From Candidatus Cryosericum terrychapinii (GTDB lineage: Bacteria; Caldisericota; Caldisericia; Cryosericales; Cryosericaceae), in assembly GCF_003570925.1 (NCBI RefSeq), contig NZ_QXIS01000004.1, forward strand, positions 1 through 62,177: 62,177 nt of DNA, given 5' to 3'. A program made the translations under genes and the position numbers. The notes beneath the pieces are model-generated. The model was given only the letters and a program-made list of their open reading frames with translations. It had not been told where the DNA came from and ran no database searches. Position 1 is the first letter of the stretch, and each line of letters opens with the position of its first letter. This document shows, one piece after another, positions 8,688-18,241 of this stretch.

Positions 8688-9554
8688 TTAAGCTTTCCTT
8701 CTCAGTCTTGGATCAGTGGCATCCCTTAGTCCATCGCCAAGGAGGTTAAACCCGAGAACTGTCAAAAGAATTGCAATACCAGGGAACGTTTCCACCCACC
8801 AGTACCCTCCCGTAATCGAGTGAATACCATCGGCAAGCATCGCTCCCCATTCGGGCGTCGGCGGTTGTGCTCCAAGTCCAAGAAAACCGAGAGCTGCCGC
8901 ATCAAGGATAGCACTTCCAATACTAAGGGTCCCATATACAATCAAAACAGAAAGAATGTTTGGAAGAACGTGAACTACCATAATTCTAAGGCTCGGTGTA
9001 CCAATTGCTCTTGCCGCCTCAATGAATTCGCTATTGCTAACGACAATAGTTTGAGAGCGTACTATTCTTGCAATTTGAGGAGCATACGTAATTCCAATTG
9101 CAATCATGGCTTTATCAAGTCCCCTTCCAAGAATGGCAACAATAACTATCGCCAGAAGAATAGAAGGAAGGGAAAACATGATATCTACAATTCTCATAAT
9201 GACGTTATCAACCCACCCACCCAGGAATCCAGCAACTACTCCTGCGGTCATTCCAAGCAAAACTCCTATGATAACGGCAATAAAACCCACTGTCAGTGAA
9301 ATTCTTGCACCGTAGATAATTCTGCTCAGAATGTCTCTTCCAAAATTGTCGGTTCCAAGAAAATATGTTCTTTTGTCAGCCCAAAATCCGGGTTGCAAAT
9401 TTATCTTGAGATTTTGGACAAGTGGATTGTGCGGAGCAATCAGAGGAGCAGCAACAGCGATAAAAACAAAAAAACAAATCACGAACAGCCCAAACATGGC
9501 AGATCTGCTTCTTCGAACGTATCTAAACGTTTCTATCAAAACAGAATCTTTCAT
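8688..9554 (-). CDS. Peptide/nickel-type ABC transporter permease (DppC/OppC family)
   Basis: This 288-residue inner-membrane protein is the second permease of a DppABC-like importer. A hydrophobic N-terminal segment (about 18-40) is followed by five further membrane spans. The EAA loop that contacts the ATPase is present around EAARAIGTPSLRIMVVHVLP. The C-terminus has the family ending NLLGDGLRDATDPRLR. The ATG at 9552-9554 has AAGGGAA upstream. It is the last gene of the cluster, 9 bases after dppB. No ATPase (DppD/DppF) follows; the next 500 bases hold only repeats and a transposase fossil. The gene is visibly more AT-rich than its chromosomal neighbours. Confidence 0.93.
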   Translation of the reverse strand: MKDSVLIETFRYVRRSRSAMFGLFVICFFVFIAVAAPLIAPHNPLVQNLKINLQPGFWADKRTYFLGTDNFGRDILSRIIYGARISLTVGFIAVIIGVLLGMTAGVVAGFLGGWVDNVIMRIVDIMFSLPSILLAIVIVAILGRGLDKAMIAIGITYAPQIARIVRSQTIVVSNSEFIEAARAIGTPSLRIMVVHVLPNILSVLIVYGTLSIGSAILDAAALGFLGLGAQPPTPEWGAMLADGIHSITGGYWWVETFPGIAILLTVLGFNLLGDGLRDATDPRLRRKA

Positions 9555-9563
9555 CTAGTTCCC

Positions 9564-10568
9564 TTACTCATAATGAATACGTGGATCAACATAGGAGTAG
9601 ACAATATCAACAATTAGGTTAATTAATGCAACCACCAAGGCGATGAAAATTACAGCACCTTGAACGGCAGGGTAATCTCTGGCAGAAACAGCTTGCACGA
9701 TATACGTACCTAAGCCGGGCCATGAGAAAATGGTCTCTGTCAGAACAGCACCTCCCATAAGTCCTGCAAATTCCGTTCCTGAAGCGGTAAGTATGGGAAT
9801 CAGTGCATTTCCTAAAGCATGTTTGATGACAACGGCCTTCTCACTAAGTCCTTTGGAGCGTGCGGTTCTGATGTAATCTTGACTCATGACATCAAGCATA
9901 CTCGAGCGTGTAATCCTCGCGACAAATGCCATAGGTATGGTGCCAAGAGCAAGCGAGGGCAATATAAGATGTTTCAAAGCATCCAGAAATGCGGGAAAGT
10001 TCAATTCAAGTAAACTGTCTAGAAGGTACAAATGAGTTAAAGGTCTGATTGAGTACATCACACTCAGACGTCCGCCAGTTGGGAGAAGGTCAAGTTTAAT
10101 GCCAAAGATCATAATGAGCATAATTGCTAACCAAAAAATGGGCATTGATACTCCGAATAAGGCGACTATCATACTTCCATAATCGAAAAACGAGTATCTC
10201 CTTACTGCCGAAACAATACCGGCAAGCAGTCCAATAATAGTAGCGAATGTCATTGCAAAGATTGACAGCTCAAGTGTATTTGGAAAACGCTGGACAAGCT
10301 CCACGAGCACCGATTGATGCGTAAGAATCGACTGGCCAAAGTCGCCCCTGAGGGCGTGTCTTAACCAAATGAAGTATTGCACAATGACCGGCTTATTAAG
10401 GCCCCACTCGGTTCTCATGTGTGCAAGCGCTTCAGCCGAGGCATGTTCTCCTGCCATCGTAATTGCAGGATCACCAGGTGCAAGTCTTATGAGGAGGAAG
10501 ATAATAATGGACACTGCAAATACTATGAGAAGCACATTAACAGCTCTCTTTGCGACATAGTACTTCAT
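9564..10568 (-). CDS. Peptide/nickel-type ABC transporter permease (DppB/OppB family)
   Basis: This 334-residue membrane protein is the first permease of a DppABC-like importer. It starts with the usual N-terminal membrane span (VNVLLIVFAVSIIIFLLIRL), then the periplasmic LAPGDPA segment, and has the EAA loop around IRTARSKGLSEKAVVIKHALG. The C-terminus ends with the family pattern VDIVYSYVDPRIHYE. It lies between the binding protein, separated by a strong hairpin, and the DppC-like gene. AT-rich composition is shared by all three genes, which suggests they arrived together. Confidence 0.94.
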   Translation of the reverse strand: MKYYVAKRAVNVLLIVFAVSIIIFLLIRLAPGDPAITMAGEHASAEALAHMRTEWGLNKPVIVQYFIWLRHALRGDFGQSILTHQSVLVELVQRFPNTLELSIFAMTFATIIGLLAGIVSAVRRYSFFDYGSMIVALFGVSMPIFWLAIMLIMIFGIKLDLLPTGGRLSVMYSIRPLTHLYLLDSLLELNFPAFLDALKHLILPSLALGTIPMAFVARITRSSMLDVMSQDYIRTARSKGLSEKAVVIKHALGNALIPILTASGTEFAGLMGGAVLTETIFSWPGLGTYIVQAVSARDYPAVQGAVIFIALVVALINLIVDIVYSYVDPRIHYE

Positions 10569-10586
10569 TGGGGAGCTCCAGTGTTC

Positions 10587-10616
10587 AGCAAGGAGGGGCG
10601 CCCGCCCCTCCTTGCT
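10587..10616 (-). terminator. Strong hairpin between the binding protein and permease genes
   Basis: Fourteen bases (AGCAAGGAGGGGCG) are perfectly inverted around a two-base centre at 10601-10602. The hairpin lies in the 60-base gap between the binding-protein stop and the permease start and has no clear U-run. It may act as an attenuator or an mRNA-stabilising 3' structure that keeps the binding protein in excess over the permeases, as known for other ABC importers. Confidence 0.7.
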
Positions 10617-10628
10617 TGCCTACCTGCT

Positions 10629-12218
10629 CTAGTTGCTGGTATCAAGGGAAACTGTATCGAAGTGATAGTCTCCCGTTGGGTAAAGAACAAAACCTTTTAC
10701 ATTTTTGGCAAAGACGAGAGTTTGTGTTGCGTACGCAAGTGGAACCCAAGGCGCATCATCATGGACAATTTGCTGGACTTGCTTGTAAAGGTCAATTCTC
10801 TTATTGAGGTCTGTTGTCATTTGCGCTTCTTTGTTTAGCGCATGCACTGTTGGGTTTCTGTAGAAAGCAACATTGCCTGCTGACCCGACTTTCGCAGCAT
10901 CGGAATCAAGCAAGACATAGAGGAAGTCATCAGGGTCTGCGTAATCGGCCGTCCAACCGAGCAAACACATTGCCTGTTCTCCGGCCTCGGTCTTCGTTAG
11001 ATACGTGCCCCAGTCGTATGTTACGATCTCCGCATCAATGCCGACTTGCTTTAGATCTGCCTGTATGGCAGTTGCAATTGCTTTCGGATCAAACATATAG
11101 GGCCTTGACACTGGCATTGCCCAGAGATTCGTTTTGAAACCATTTGGATATCCAGCCGCCTTCAGGAGCTCTTTTGCCTTGGCTGGGTCATAACTGTAGT
11201 CTTGGACTGTGTCATTATAACCCCAAAGCGTAGGAGGAATTGGATTTACGGCGGGCGTTGCTGTGCCTTTGTAAAGTTGATCCACAATATCTTTCTTGTT
11301 AATTGCGTAATTTATCGCTTGCCTTACCCTGACATCTGCAAATGGTTTTTGGAAACCTGGGGTGTCAGCACCCATATTCATTGCAAGGTAGCCGACATTG
11401 AGTCCTGGCTGGCTCAACACAGTAAGGTTCGAATCCTGCGTAATCTTGGGAAGGTCCGTTGGGTTAGGGAATTCCATCCCTTGTACCTCTCCCTTTTGAA
11501 GAGCAAGGTATCTCGAGGACGGATCGTCTATGACCCTGAAAATAAGCTTATCGATCGTCGGTTCAGTTCCCCAATAATTGGGATTCTTCTCAAGAGTTAC
11601 GTGATCACCTTTGACCCATTCCACGAAGCTAAAAGGACCTGTTCCGACTGGATGGGCAAACCACTGGTCTTTCCACTGATTGCAGTTTGTAGGGCTCACA
11701 ACATCCATAGTGAACATCGCCATTGTGCTGAGAAACGGAGCAAATGGCTGCGACAAGGTGATCTTTACTGTTGAATCGTCAACTTTTTCAGTTTTCGCGA
11801 TTTCGCTAAAGCACCATCCCCAATACTCCCATTTTCCGTATTGATGGAATGGATGATTTGGGTCCCTCTGCCTTTCATAGGAGAACACAACCGCATCTGC
11901 GTTGAATGGAGTCCCGTCCTGAAACTTCACGTTCTGCCGGAGGTGGAACGTCCAGACAAGCCCATCCGTAGATGTATCCCAGCTCGTTGCAAGGCAGGGT
12001 TCTACCTCTGTCGAACCAGATTTGTACCTCACAAGCCCTTCAAAGATGTTGTTCATTACTGTTACAGATTCACCGTCCGTTACGTCCGCTGGGTCAAGCT
12101 CGACCGCATCTCCCTTAGCAAACACGAACGTTACTGGCTGCTTCGCTACAGGCTTGCATCCAGCAAGAAGGCTTACACCTAGCACGAGCACAAGCGCACA
12201 AACTAACGTTTTCTTCAT
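10629..12218 (-). CDS. Extracellular solute-binding lipoprotein, family 5 (DppA/OppA-like)
   Basis: This 529-residue lipoprotein binds a peptide or similar ligand outside the membrane and delivers it to the DppB/DppC-like permeases. A lipoprotein signal peptide is clear: MKK, a hydrophobic stretch, then LAGC with the lipidated Cys21. Family 5 features follow: the start of domain I (LDPADVTDGESVTVMNNIFEGLVRY split by a short turn), FHLRQNVKFQDGTPFNADAVV, and the C-terminal DDAPWVPLAYATQT. The ATG is preceded by GAGGAGG. It is the first gene of the leftward operon. The ligand cannot be deduced; family members bind oligopeptides, nickel or sugars. Confidence 0.94.
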   Translation of the reverse strand: MKKTLVCALVLVLGVSLLAGCKPVAKQPVTFVFAKGDAVELDPADVTDGESVTVMNNIFEGLVRYKSGSTEVEPCLATSWDTSTDGLVWTFHLRQNVKFQDGTPFNADAVVFSYERQRDPNHPFHQYGKWEYWGWCFSEIAKTEKVDDSTVKITLSQPFAPFLSTMAMFTMDVVSPTNCNQWKDQWFAHPVGTGPFSFVEWVKGDHVTLEKNPNYWGTEPTIDKLIFRVIDDPSSRYLALQKGEVQGMEFPNPTDLPKITQDSNLTVLSQPGLNVGYLAMNMGADTPGFQKPFADVRVRQAINYAINKKDIVDQLYKGTATPAVNPIPPTLWGYNDTVQDYSYDPAKAKELLKAAGYPNGFKTNLWAMPVSRPYMFDPKAIATAIQADLKQVGIDAEIVTYDWGTYLTKTEAGEQAMCLLGWTADYADPDDFLYVLLDSDAAKVGSAGNVAFYRNPTVHALNKEAQMTTDLNKRIDLYKQVQQIVHDDAPWVPLAYATQTLVFAKNVKGFVLYPTGDYHFDTVSLDTSN

Positions 12219-12238
12219 TCTATTGTTACCTCCTCTTG

Positions 12239-12254
12239 GTTAATTTATGTTAAC
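12239..12254. promoter_or_regulatory. Palindrome upstream of the binding-protein gene, possible operator
   Basis: GTTAA and TTAAC are inverted around six bases, immediately upstream of the ribosome-binding site of the binding-protein gene. The position fits a repressor site in the 5' leader. No regulator gene lies next to it. Confidence 0.35.
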
Positions 12255-12500
12255 ACTTTTCTAAAGTTCCTGGTTTCCAGTCTCCCCTACTAGATCAAAT
12301 ATTGCCAAGATTGAGCGATTGTTTTATCGTCAAAGAACCCCAGTACCTTTTTGAAGACATTGCTGGTTTTGTGAGTACATTTTTCTGTACCATACCCGAT
12401 TTCCTGTAAGATACGTCATGCCGCCTCCCGTGTCAAGGCTCGGCATCGACTGATCCAACATTGAGGTGAGACGTCTCCGCAAACTCATGAGAAAATGGAA

Positions 12501-12553
12501 GTGAAGGATGACAGAAGAATGCTGATCCTTCGGATGAGAAAGGAGCAGTGGGA
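12501..12553 (+). repeat. 53-bp direct repeat, right copy
   Basis: This segment is 50/53 identical to 8225-8277 and in the same orientation. It lies about 280 bases upstream of the binding-protein start and about 90 bases before the recognisable part of the transposase fossil. The order repeat-then-fossil is the same as on the left side. Confidence 0.85.
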
Positions 12554-12634
12554 CACCCCCAGGCAGGGGCCGTGCCCACGAAAGCAGAGATCTCTGTGGT
12601 TGCTGCCCCGGCATCCTGTCTCCGCAGGTATCCA

Positions 12635-13135
12635 GGTCGTGTGATCTGACTGCACTCCGACAATGGGAGCGAGTTCATGAACGGACATCTCACCCGTTCC
12701 CGTCCCTATCACAAGAACGACAATGCCCATATGGAAGAAAAAACAACTTCATCATTCGCACATTCGTAGGGTACGACCGGCATAACAGTCAGGGAGAGGT
12801 TGGCCTCCTAAACCGGCTGTACAGCTTCCTGCACCTCCTGGTGAACTGGTTCCTTCCCAGTCAGAAGCTCCTCCACAAGGAGAGAAATGGGAGCCACGTC
12901 ACCAAGGTGGAGGACCAAGCACAGGCCCTCTGTGCACGGATACTGGCGCGGCAAGATGTATCGGAACAGACGAAGCAACAGTTGCGATCAACATGCGCAG
13001 CGCTGGACGTGACAACCCTCCTCCACGAGATCTCTCTGTCAGGATCACCTGGATGAGACCCCTAAGAGGAGACAACCTCTGGTCATCAAGAAACGTGGCA
13101 GCACCGCCTCCGTTTCCAGTGAGTTTGCGACCTGA
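12635..13135 (+). pseudogene. Degraded DDE transposase (integrase-core type)
   Basis: This is the C-terminal half of an rve-type transposase. HSDNGSEFMN carries the second catalytic aspartate, and RPYHKNDNAHMEEK carries the catalytic glutamate. A one-base loss in an A-run near 12738 shifts the frame; after it the protein continues as NFIIRTFVGYDRHNSQGEVG, then LLNRLYSFLHLL. A second shift near 13040 separates LHEIS from QDHLDETPKRRQPLVIK, and the frame ends at TGA 13133-13135. An in-frame stop precedes the DNGSEF motif. The N-terminal half is missing, so it is non-functional. It is the best-preserved of three related fossils (8.4, 12.6 and 28.8 kb). Confidence 0.85.
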
Positions 13136-13252
13136 TGGTTCACCTCCATTTCTGAGGTGAGGCGACACGGTTTCAGCATGGTTCAAGGTATGTTCCCATT
13201 ACCTGAGAGCGATGATCAGCACTTGAGTCGAGGAACATGCGTTTTGAGCCAT

Positions 13253-13282
13253 AGAAAAAACCCTGGCCAGAAGGCCAGGGTT
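13253..13282 (-). terminator. Rho-independent terminator of groESL
   Basis: On the minus strand AACCCTGGCC, a TTCT loop and GGCCAGGGTT form a 10-bp stem followed at once by a run of T (AAAAAA at 13255-13260 on the plus strand). It lies about 30 bases after the groEL stop. Confidence 0.92.
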
Positions 13283-13312
13283 CTGTTGACAGACGATGAG
13301 CGAAGCAGAGTT

Positions 13313-14941
<1,629 letters not shown>

Positions 14942-15232
14942 TTACTTGACGATAGCGAGGATGTCGTGCTGAGACAGCACAACGTACTCTTCGTCGTCGA
15001 GTTTGATTTCGTTGCCGCTGTACTTGGAATAGAAAACCTTGTCACCTTTCTTGACCTCAAGGGGAATCCTGGTGCCGTTGTCCAGCATAACGCCGGAGCC
15101 AACTGCCATGACGGTGCCCTGCTGAGGTTTTTCCTTGGCGCTGTCAGGCAGAACAATGCCACTCTTCATGGTCTCTTTGGCCATCTCCACTTTAATGACG
15201 ACGTGATCACCGATTGGTACCAGCTTTGCCAT
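14942..15232 (-). CDS. groS: Co-chaperonin GroES (10 kDa)
   Basis: This 96-residue protein caps the GroEL ring. It has the normal length and fold signature: IGDHVVIKVEMAKE at the N-terminus, the mobile-loop region TMKSGIVLPDSAKEKPQQG, VGSGVMLDNGTRIPLEVKKGD, and the C-terminal LSQHDILAIVK. It is the first gene of the operon, directly downstream of a CIRCE operator and a consensus sigma-70 promoter, so HrcA-controlled heat induction is expected. The hrcA gene itself is not in this window. Confidence 0.98.
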   Translation of the reverse strand: MAKLVPIGDHVVIKVEMAKETMKSGIVLPDSAKEKPQQGTVMAVGSGVMLDNGTRIPLEVKKGDKVFYSKYSGNEIKLDDEEYVVLSQHDILAIVK

Positions 15233-15268
15233 ATTGTCATACCTCCTGTACTAGAAAATCTTGATGGA

Positions 15269-15295
15269 TTAGCACTCTCTTTGCATGAGTGCTAA
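15269..15295 (-). promoter_or_regulatory. CIRCE operator (HrcA binding site)
   Basis: TTAGCACTC, nine bases, then GAGTGCTAA: this is a perfect match to the CIRCE consensus. It lies between the promoter and the groES start, where HrcA repressor would block transcription at normal temperature. Confidence 0.97.
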
Positions 15296-15298
15296 GTC

Positions 15299-15326
15299 AT
15301 TATAGGAGGGCATGGTGAGCTGTCAA
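15299..15326 (-). promoter_or_regulatory. Sigma-70 promoter of groESL
   Basis: On the minus strand TTGACA (plus-strand 15321-15326) and TATAAT (plus-strand 15299-15304) are exact consensus hexamers separated by 16 bases. The CIRCE element begins a few bases downstream. Confidence 0.9.
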
Positions 15327-15436
15327 GTATCGGAAGGGTCTGGCGCGGTACCTCCGAGCCTCCGGACGGGGAGCAAACCGAATACCACATCAGTCTTGTA
15401 CAAAAGCCGGGTTCCTGCTAAGATGACTACCCGAAC

Positions 15437-15961
15437 ATGACCTACGAAACTTGCATAGAGATACCATTCCTGAGCCGGTGCCACCAATCTACTGAGGGCA
15501 TTGGCATTCTGGTCGGGAGCTGTCTACTGGAGACGCTTGCACAGGGGAACCGCGGCTCACTGGTCGTTGGACTCATCGGTCCCCTGGGCGCCGGCAAGAC
15601 GGTTCTCACTTGTGCGCTCTCGGTAGCGCTCGGCGTTGATCGGGCAAGCATTGCCAGCCCCACCTTTGTCCTGGAACGGAACTATCTGGGCAAGGAACCG
15701 GTGAGGCATTTTGACCTCTATCGCATCGAGGACCCTCGACAACTGGTCGAAATGGGCTTCGAGGAAGAACTGGACAAGCGCGGTGTTACGGTAATCGAGT
15801 GGGCTGAACGGTCCGGAAGATTCCTCGAGATGTACGAGCGTATTGAGGTCCACTTCGAAGTCCTGGGCGAAGAAGTCAGACGCATTGTTCTGCGCGATTT
15901 CTACCAGCCTTCCATTATTGCGAGGTGTTTCGGTGTCGAGACAGGCGTTTCTTCTCATTAA
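15437..15961 (+). CDS. tsaE: tRNA threonylcarbamoyladenosine biosynthesis ATPase TsaE
   Basis: This 174-residue P-loop ATPase is the accessory subunit of the TsaB-TsaD-TsaE complex that makes t6A at position 37 of ANN-decoding tRNAs. Walker A is GPLGAGKT. SPTFVLERNY, HFDLYRIEDP and VIEWAER are the other family motifs. It is the first gene of a rightward cluster; its 3' end overlaps the GTG start of tsaB by 29 bases, so translation is probably coupled. The start is the ATG at 15437; a slightly later start cannot be excluded, because the first 20 residues are poorly conserved in the family. Confidence 0.94.
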   Translation: MTYETCIEIPFLSRCHQSTEGIGILVGSCLLETLAQGNRGSLVVGLIGPLGAGKTVLTCALSVALGVDRASIASPTFVLERNYLGKEPVRHFDLYRIEDPRQLVEMGFEEELDKRGVTVIEWAERSGRFLEMYERIEVHFEVLGEEVRRIVLRDFYQPSIIARCFGVETGVSSH

Positions 15962-16634
15962 CACGGCCACCGTTTCTGGGATCGTTGGCCTTGCGCGGGG
16001 AGATGAAGTACTGGCACAGGCTTCACTGCAGTTGGCGACTGCGTCCAATACTGTCGTGGCTGCGGTCGACCGCGTCCTTGTAGAGGCAAGATGCACGCTC
16101 GATGACGTGAGGAGCATCGTGCTGGTCAAGGGTCCTGGAACCTTTACGGGGTCGCGGGTTGGCGCAAGCATTGCCAAAGCAATCGCCTACGCGACTCCCT
16201 GCTCGCTCGTCTCAGTCACCACGCTGGAAGCGGTTGCCTGGAGTGGCTTTCTGACGAGCACACCAAATGTGACTGGCGGTCCCGTGTGGGCGCTTCTGGA
16301 TGCTCGGCGTCACGAGTTCTATGTGCAGGAGTTTGCCGTCCGTGGTGGGGCGGTCGTGTCTCAAGCGGATGCAGTGTGCATGGGACCGGGAGCTTTCGAT
16401 GCTGTCCGTGACGTGGGCGGGCTTGCTGTCTGCGCCTTCTCGCCTGCTGCAGTTCCTGAGAGCCAGCGCCCGCAAGAATATGAGAACGTGGCGTGGTCGT
16501 TCAACGAGTATCCGAGCTGCGCAGGTATCCTTGCGGCTTCGGCCGGTGCTTGCAATGAAGACCCGTTCACACTTGAGCCGCTGTACCTCCGCAGCACGGA
16601 GGAACTGTTCGATCACCCGAAGGCGGCGTTGTGA
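15933..16634 (+). CDS. tsaB: tRNA threonylcarbamoyladenosine biosynthesis protein TsaB
   Basis: This 233-residue ASKHA-fold protein dimerises with TsaD in t6A synthesis. The N-terminus LLINTATVSGIVGLARGDEV and the motif VLVKGPGTFTGSRVGASIAK are diagnostic. I chose the GTG at 15933, which gives the expected N-terminus and has GAGG about 7 bases upstream. The gene overlaps tsaE by 29 bases and rimI by 4, the tight packing typical of this cluster. Length is normal. Confidence 0.93.
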   Translation: MSRQAFLLINTATVSGIVGLARGDEVLAQASLQLATASNTVVAAVDRVLVEARCTLDDVRSIVLVKGPGTFTGSRVGASIAKAIAYATPCSLVSVTTLEAVAWSGFLTSTPNVTGGPVWALLDARRHEFYVQEFAVRGGAVVSQADAVCMGPGAFDAVRDVGGLAVCAFSPAAVPESQRPQEYENVAWSFNEYPSCAGILAASAGACNEDPFTLEPLYLRSTEELFDHPKAAL

Positions 16635-17107
16635 CGTCCGCGCCGTCAATCATAGTCCGGGCGGCGAGTGTCCGGGATCTCAAGGCTATTTGGGCGATCG
16701 AGGAAGCGTCCTATGCGGCGCCCTGGCCCAAAGAGACCTTTTTCGTGGACATTACGTTCAATGCAGATGCAAAGTACTTCGTCGCTACAGTCGATAAACG
16801 CATCGTCGGATTCATCGGCGGCTGGTTCAAGGAAGGACAGTTGCACATCGTCAATGTCGCTACCCACCCTTCCTCTCGCGGATCTGGCGTGGCAAAGCAG
16901 CTCGTTCTGTTTCTCCTCGACCTGGCAAGGGATCTCAAGATGGAGAGCGCTTTCCTTGAGGTCCGGAGGTCCAATGTCGCAGCTCAGAAGCTCTATGAGG
17001 GGCTGGGTTTTGGAGTGACGGATCTGCGACCGATGTACTATCCTGACAACATGGAAGACGGGCTGGTCATGAGAAAGGAGCTACGCAGTGCGCATACTGG
17101 GGATTGA
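16631..17107 (+). CDS. rimI: Ribosomal protein S18 alanine N-acetyltransferase RimI
   Basis: This 158-residue GNAT acetyltransferase acetylates the N-terminal alanine of ribosomal protein S18. It shows the acetyl-CoA loop THPSSRGSGVAKQLV and the C-terminal NVAAQKLYEGLGF with the usual YYPDN ... DGLVMRKEL ending. The GTG start overlaps the tsaB stop (GTGA). Its end overlaps tsaD by 20 bases. Placement between tsaB and tsaD is a common arrangement. Confidence 0.92.
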   Translation: MTSAPSIIVRAASVRDLKAIWAIEEASYAAPWPKETFFVDITFNADAKYFVATVDKRIVGFIGGWFKEGQLHIVNVATHPSSRGSGVAKQLVLFLLDLARDLKMESAFLEVRRSNVAAQKLYEGLGFGVTDLRPMYYPDNMEDGLVMRKELRSAHTGD

Positions 17108-18125
17108 AACGTCCTGCGACGACACGGCTGCAGCTGTTGTAGATGATACGGGTCTGGTCCTGTCGTCGGTTGTTTCGAGTCAGGATTCGTTCCATCGGAA
17201 GTATGACGGCATTGTTCCGGAAATTGCTTCTCGCAGACATACCGCGACGATTATCGCCTCTGTAGATGAAGCTCTGCTTCAGGCAGGCATGCGGATCAGG
17301 GACGTAGACGGAATTGCCGTCACCTACGGACCCGGGTTGATTGGTTCTCTTCTTGTAGGCGTAGAAACGGCAAAGGGGCTTGCATATGCCAGTGGAAAAC
17401 CTCTGATCCCCGTGAATCATCTGGAGGGCCATGTGATGGCGTCATTCCTCCATGATTCAGGAAGCGACCTGCAGCCGCTGACGGGGGGCGACTTTCCGTT
17501 GCTGGCGCTGATTGTATCCGGAGGGCACACGGAGCTGGTTTATGCTGACCGATGGCTTCATTATCGAGTTCTGGGTACAACGCGCGACGATGCGGCAGGG
17601 GAGACGCTGGACAAGTTCGCGAAGTATCTGGGACTTGGTTATCCGGGAGGGCCGGTGGTCCAGAAGATTGGCGCAACCGGGGATCCCTCGTACCACTCTT
17701 TTCCAAGAGTGACGTTCAGCCGGGAAGGGTATGAGTTCAGTTTCAGTGGCCTCAAGACTGCCGGCATCAACTATGTGAAGTCGTTGACATCGGAGGAACT
17801 CAAAGCTCATCTCTCTGACATCGTGGCAAGTTTTGAGTCTGCGGTCGTCGGTGAGCTCGCAGGGAAATCATTGCGGGCGGCCCGCGACCTCTCCCCCCGC
17901 ACCCTCACGGTCGTGGGCGGTGTTGCCGCAAACAAGCGGTTGAGAGATAGCTTCGCGAGAGCTGGGGATGTCCGGGTCTACTTCCCACCGATGAAGTATT
18001 GTACGGACAATGGCGCGATGATCGCCTACGCTGGGACACGGCGGGCCATGCTGGATGTACGGGCGGCCATCGATCTTGATGCATGCTCCTCACTGGGAAT
18101 AGAGGACAGTTCGCTGAACACTTGA
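17088..18125 (+). CDS. tsaD: tRNA N6-adenosine threonylcarbamoyltransferase TsaD
   Basis: This 345-residue protein is the catalytic subunit that transfers threonylcarbamoyl to A37 of tRNA. The N-terminal GIETSCDDTAAAVVDD, the metal-binding NHLEGHVMASF (HxxxH) and VVGGVAANKRLRD are all intact, and the C-terminal metal aspartate region YCTDNGAMIAYAG is present. The start is a GTG at 17088 inside the end of rimI. With tsaE and tsaB upstream the window carries the TsaB-TsaD-TsaE complex; the TsaC/Sua5 enzyme is not in this window. Confidence 0.96.
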   Translation: MRILGIETSCDDTAAAVVDDTGLVLSSVVSSQDSFHRKYDGIVPEIASRRHTATIIASVDEALLQAGMRIRDVDGIAVTYGPGLIGSLLVGVETAKGLAYASGKPLIPVNHLEGHVMASFLHDSGSDLQPLTGGDFPLLALIVSGGHTELVYADRWLHYRVLGTTRDDAAGETLDKFAKYLGLGYPGGPVVQKIGATGDPSYHSFPRVTFSREGYEFSFSGLKTAGINYVKSLTSEELKAHLSDIVASFESAVVGELAGKSLRAARDLSPRTLTVVGGVAANKRLRDSFARAGDVRVYFPPMKYCTDNGAMIAYAGTRRAMLDVRAAIDLDACSSLGIEDSSLNT

Positions 18126-18241
18126 CGGAAGGCAGTGGCATCCGGGCCGGGATGCCGTAACATCTACGCAATTGCACCAAGGTCTGGGTTGCCGATAATG
18201 GAATTGATGTGCATGCCACACGTTTGAAACGGAGGCGGGAA

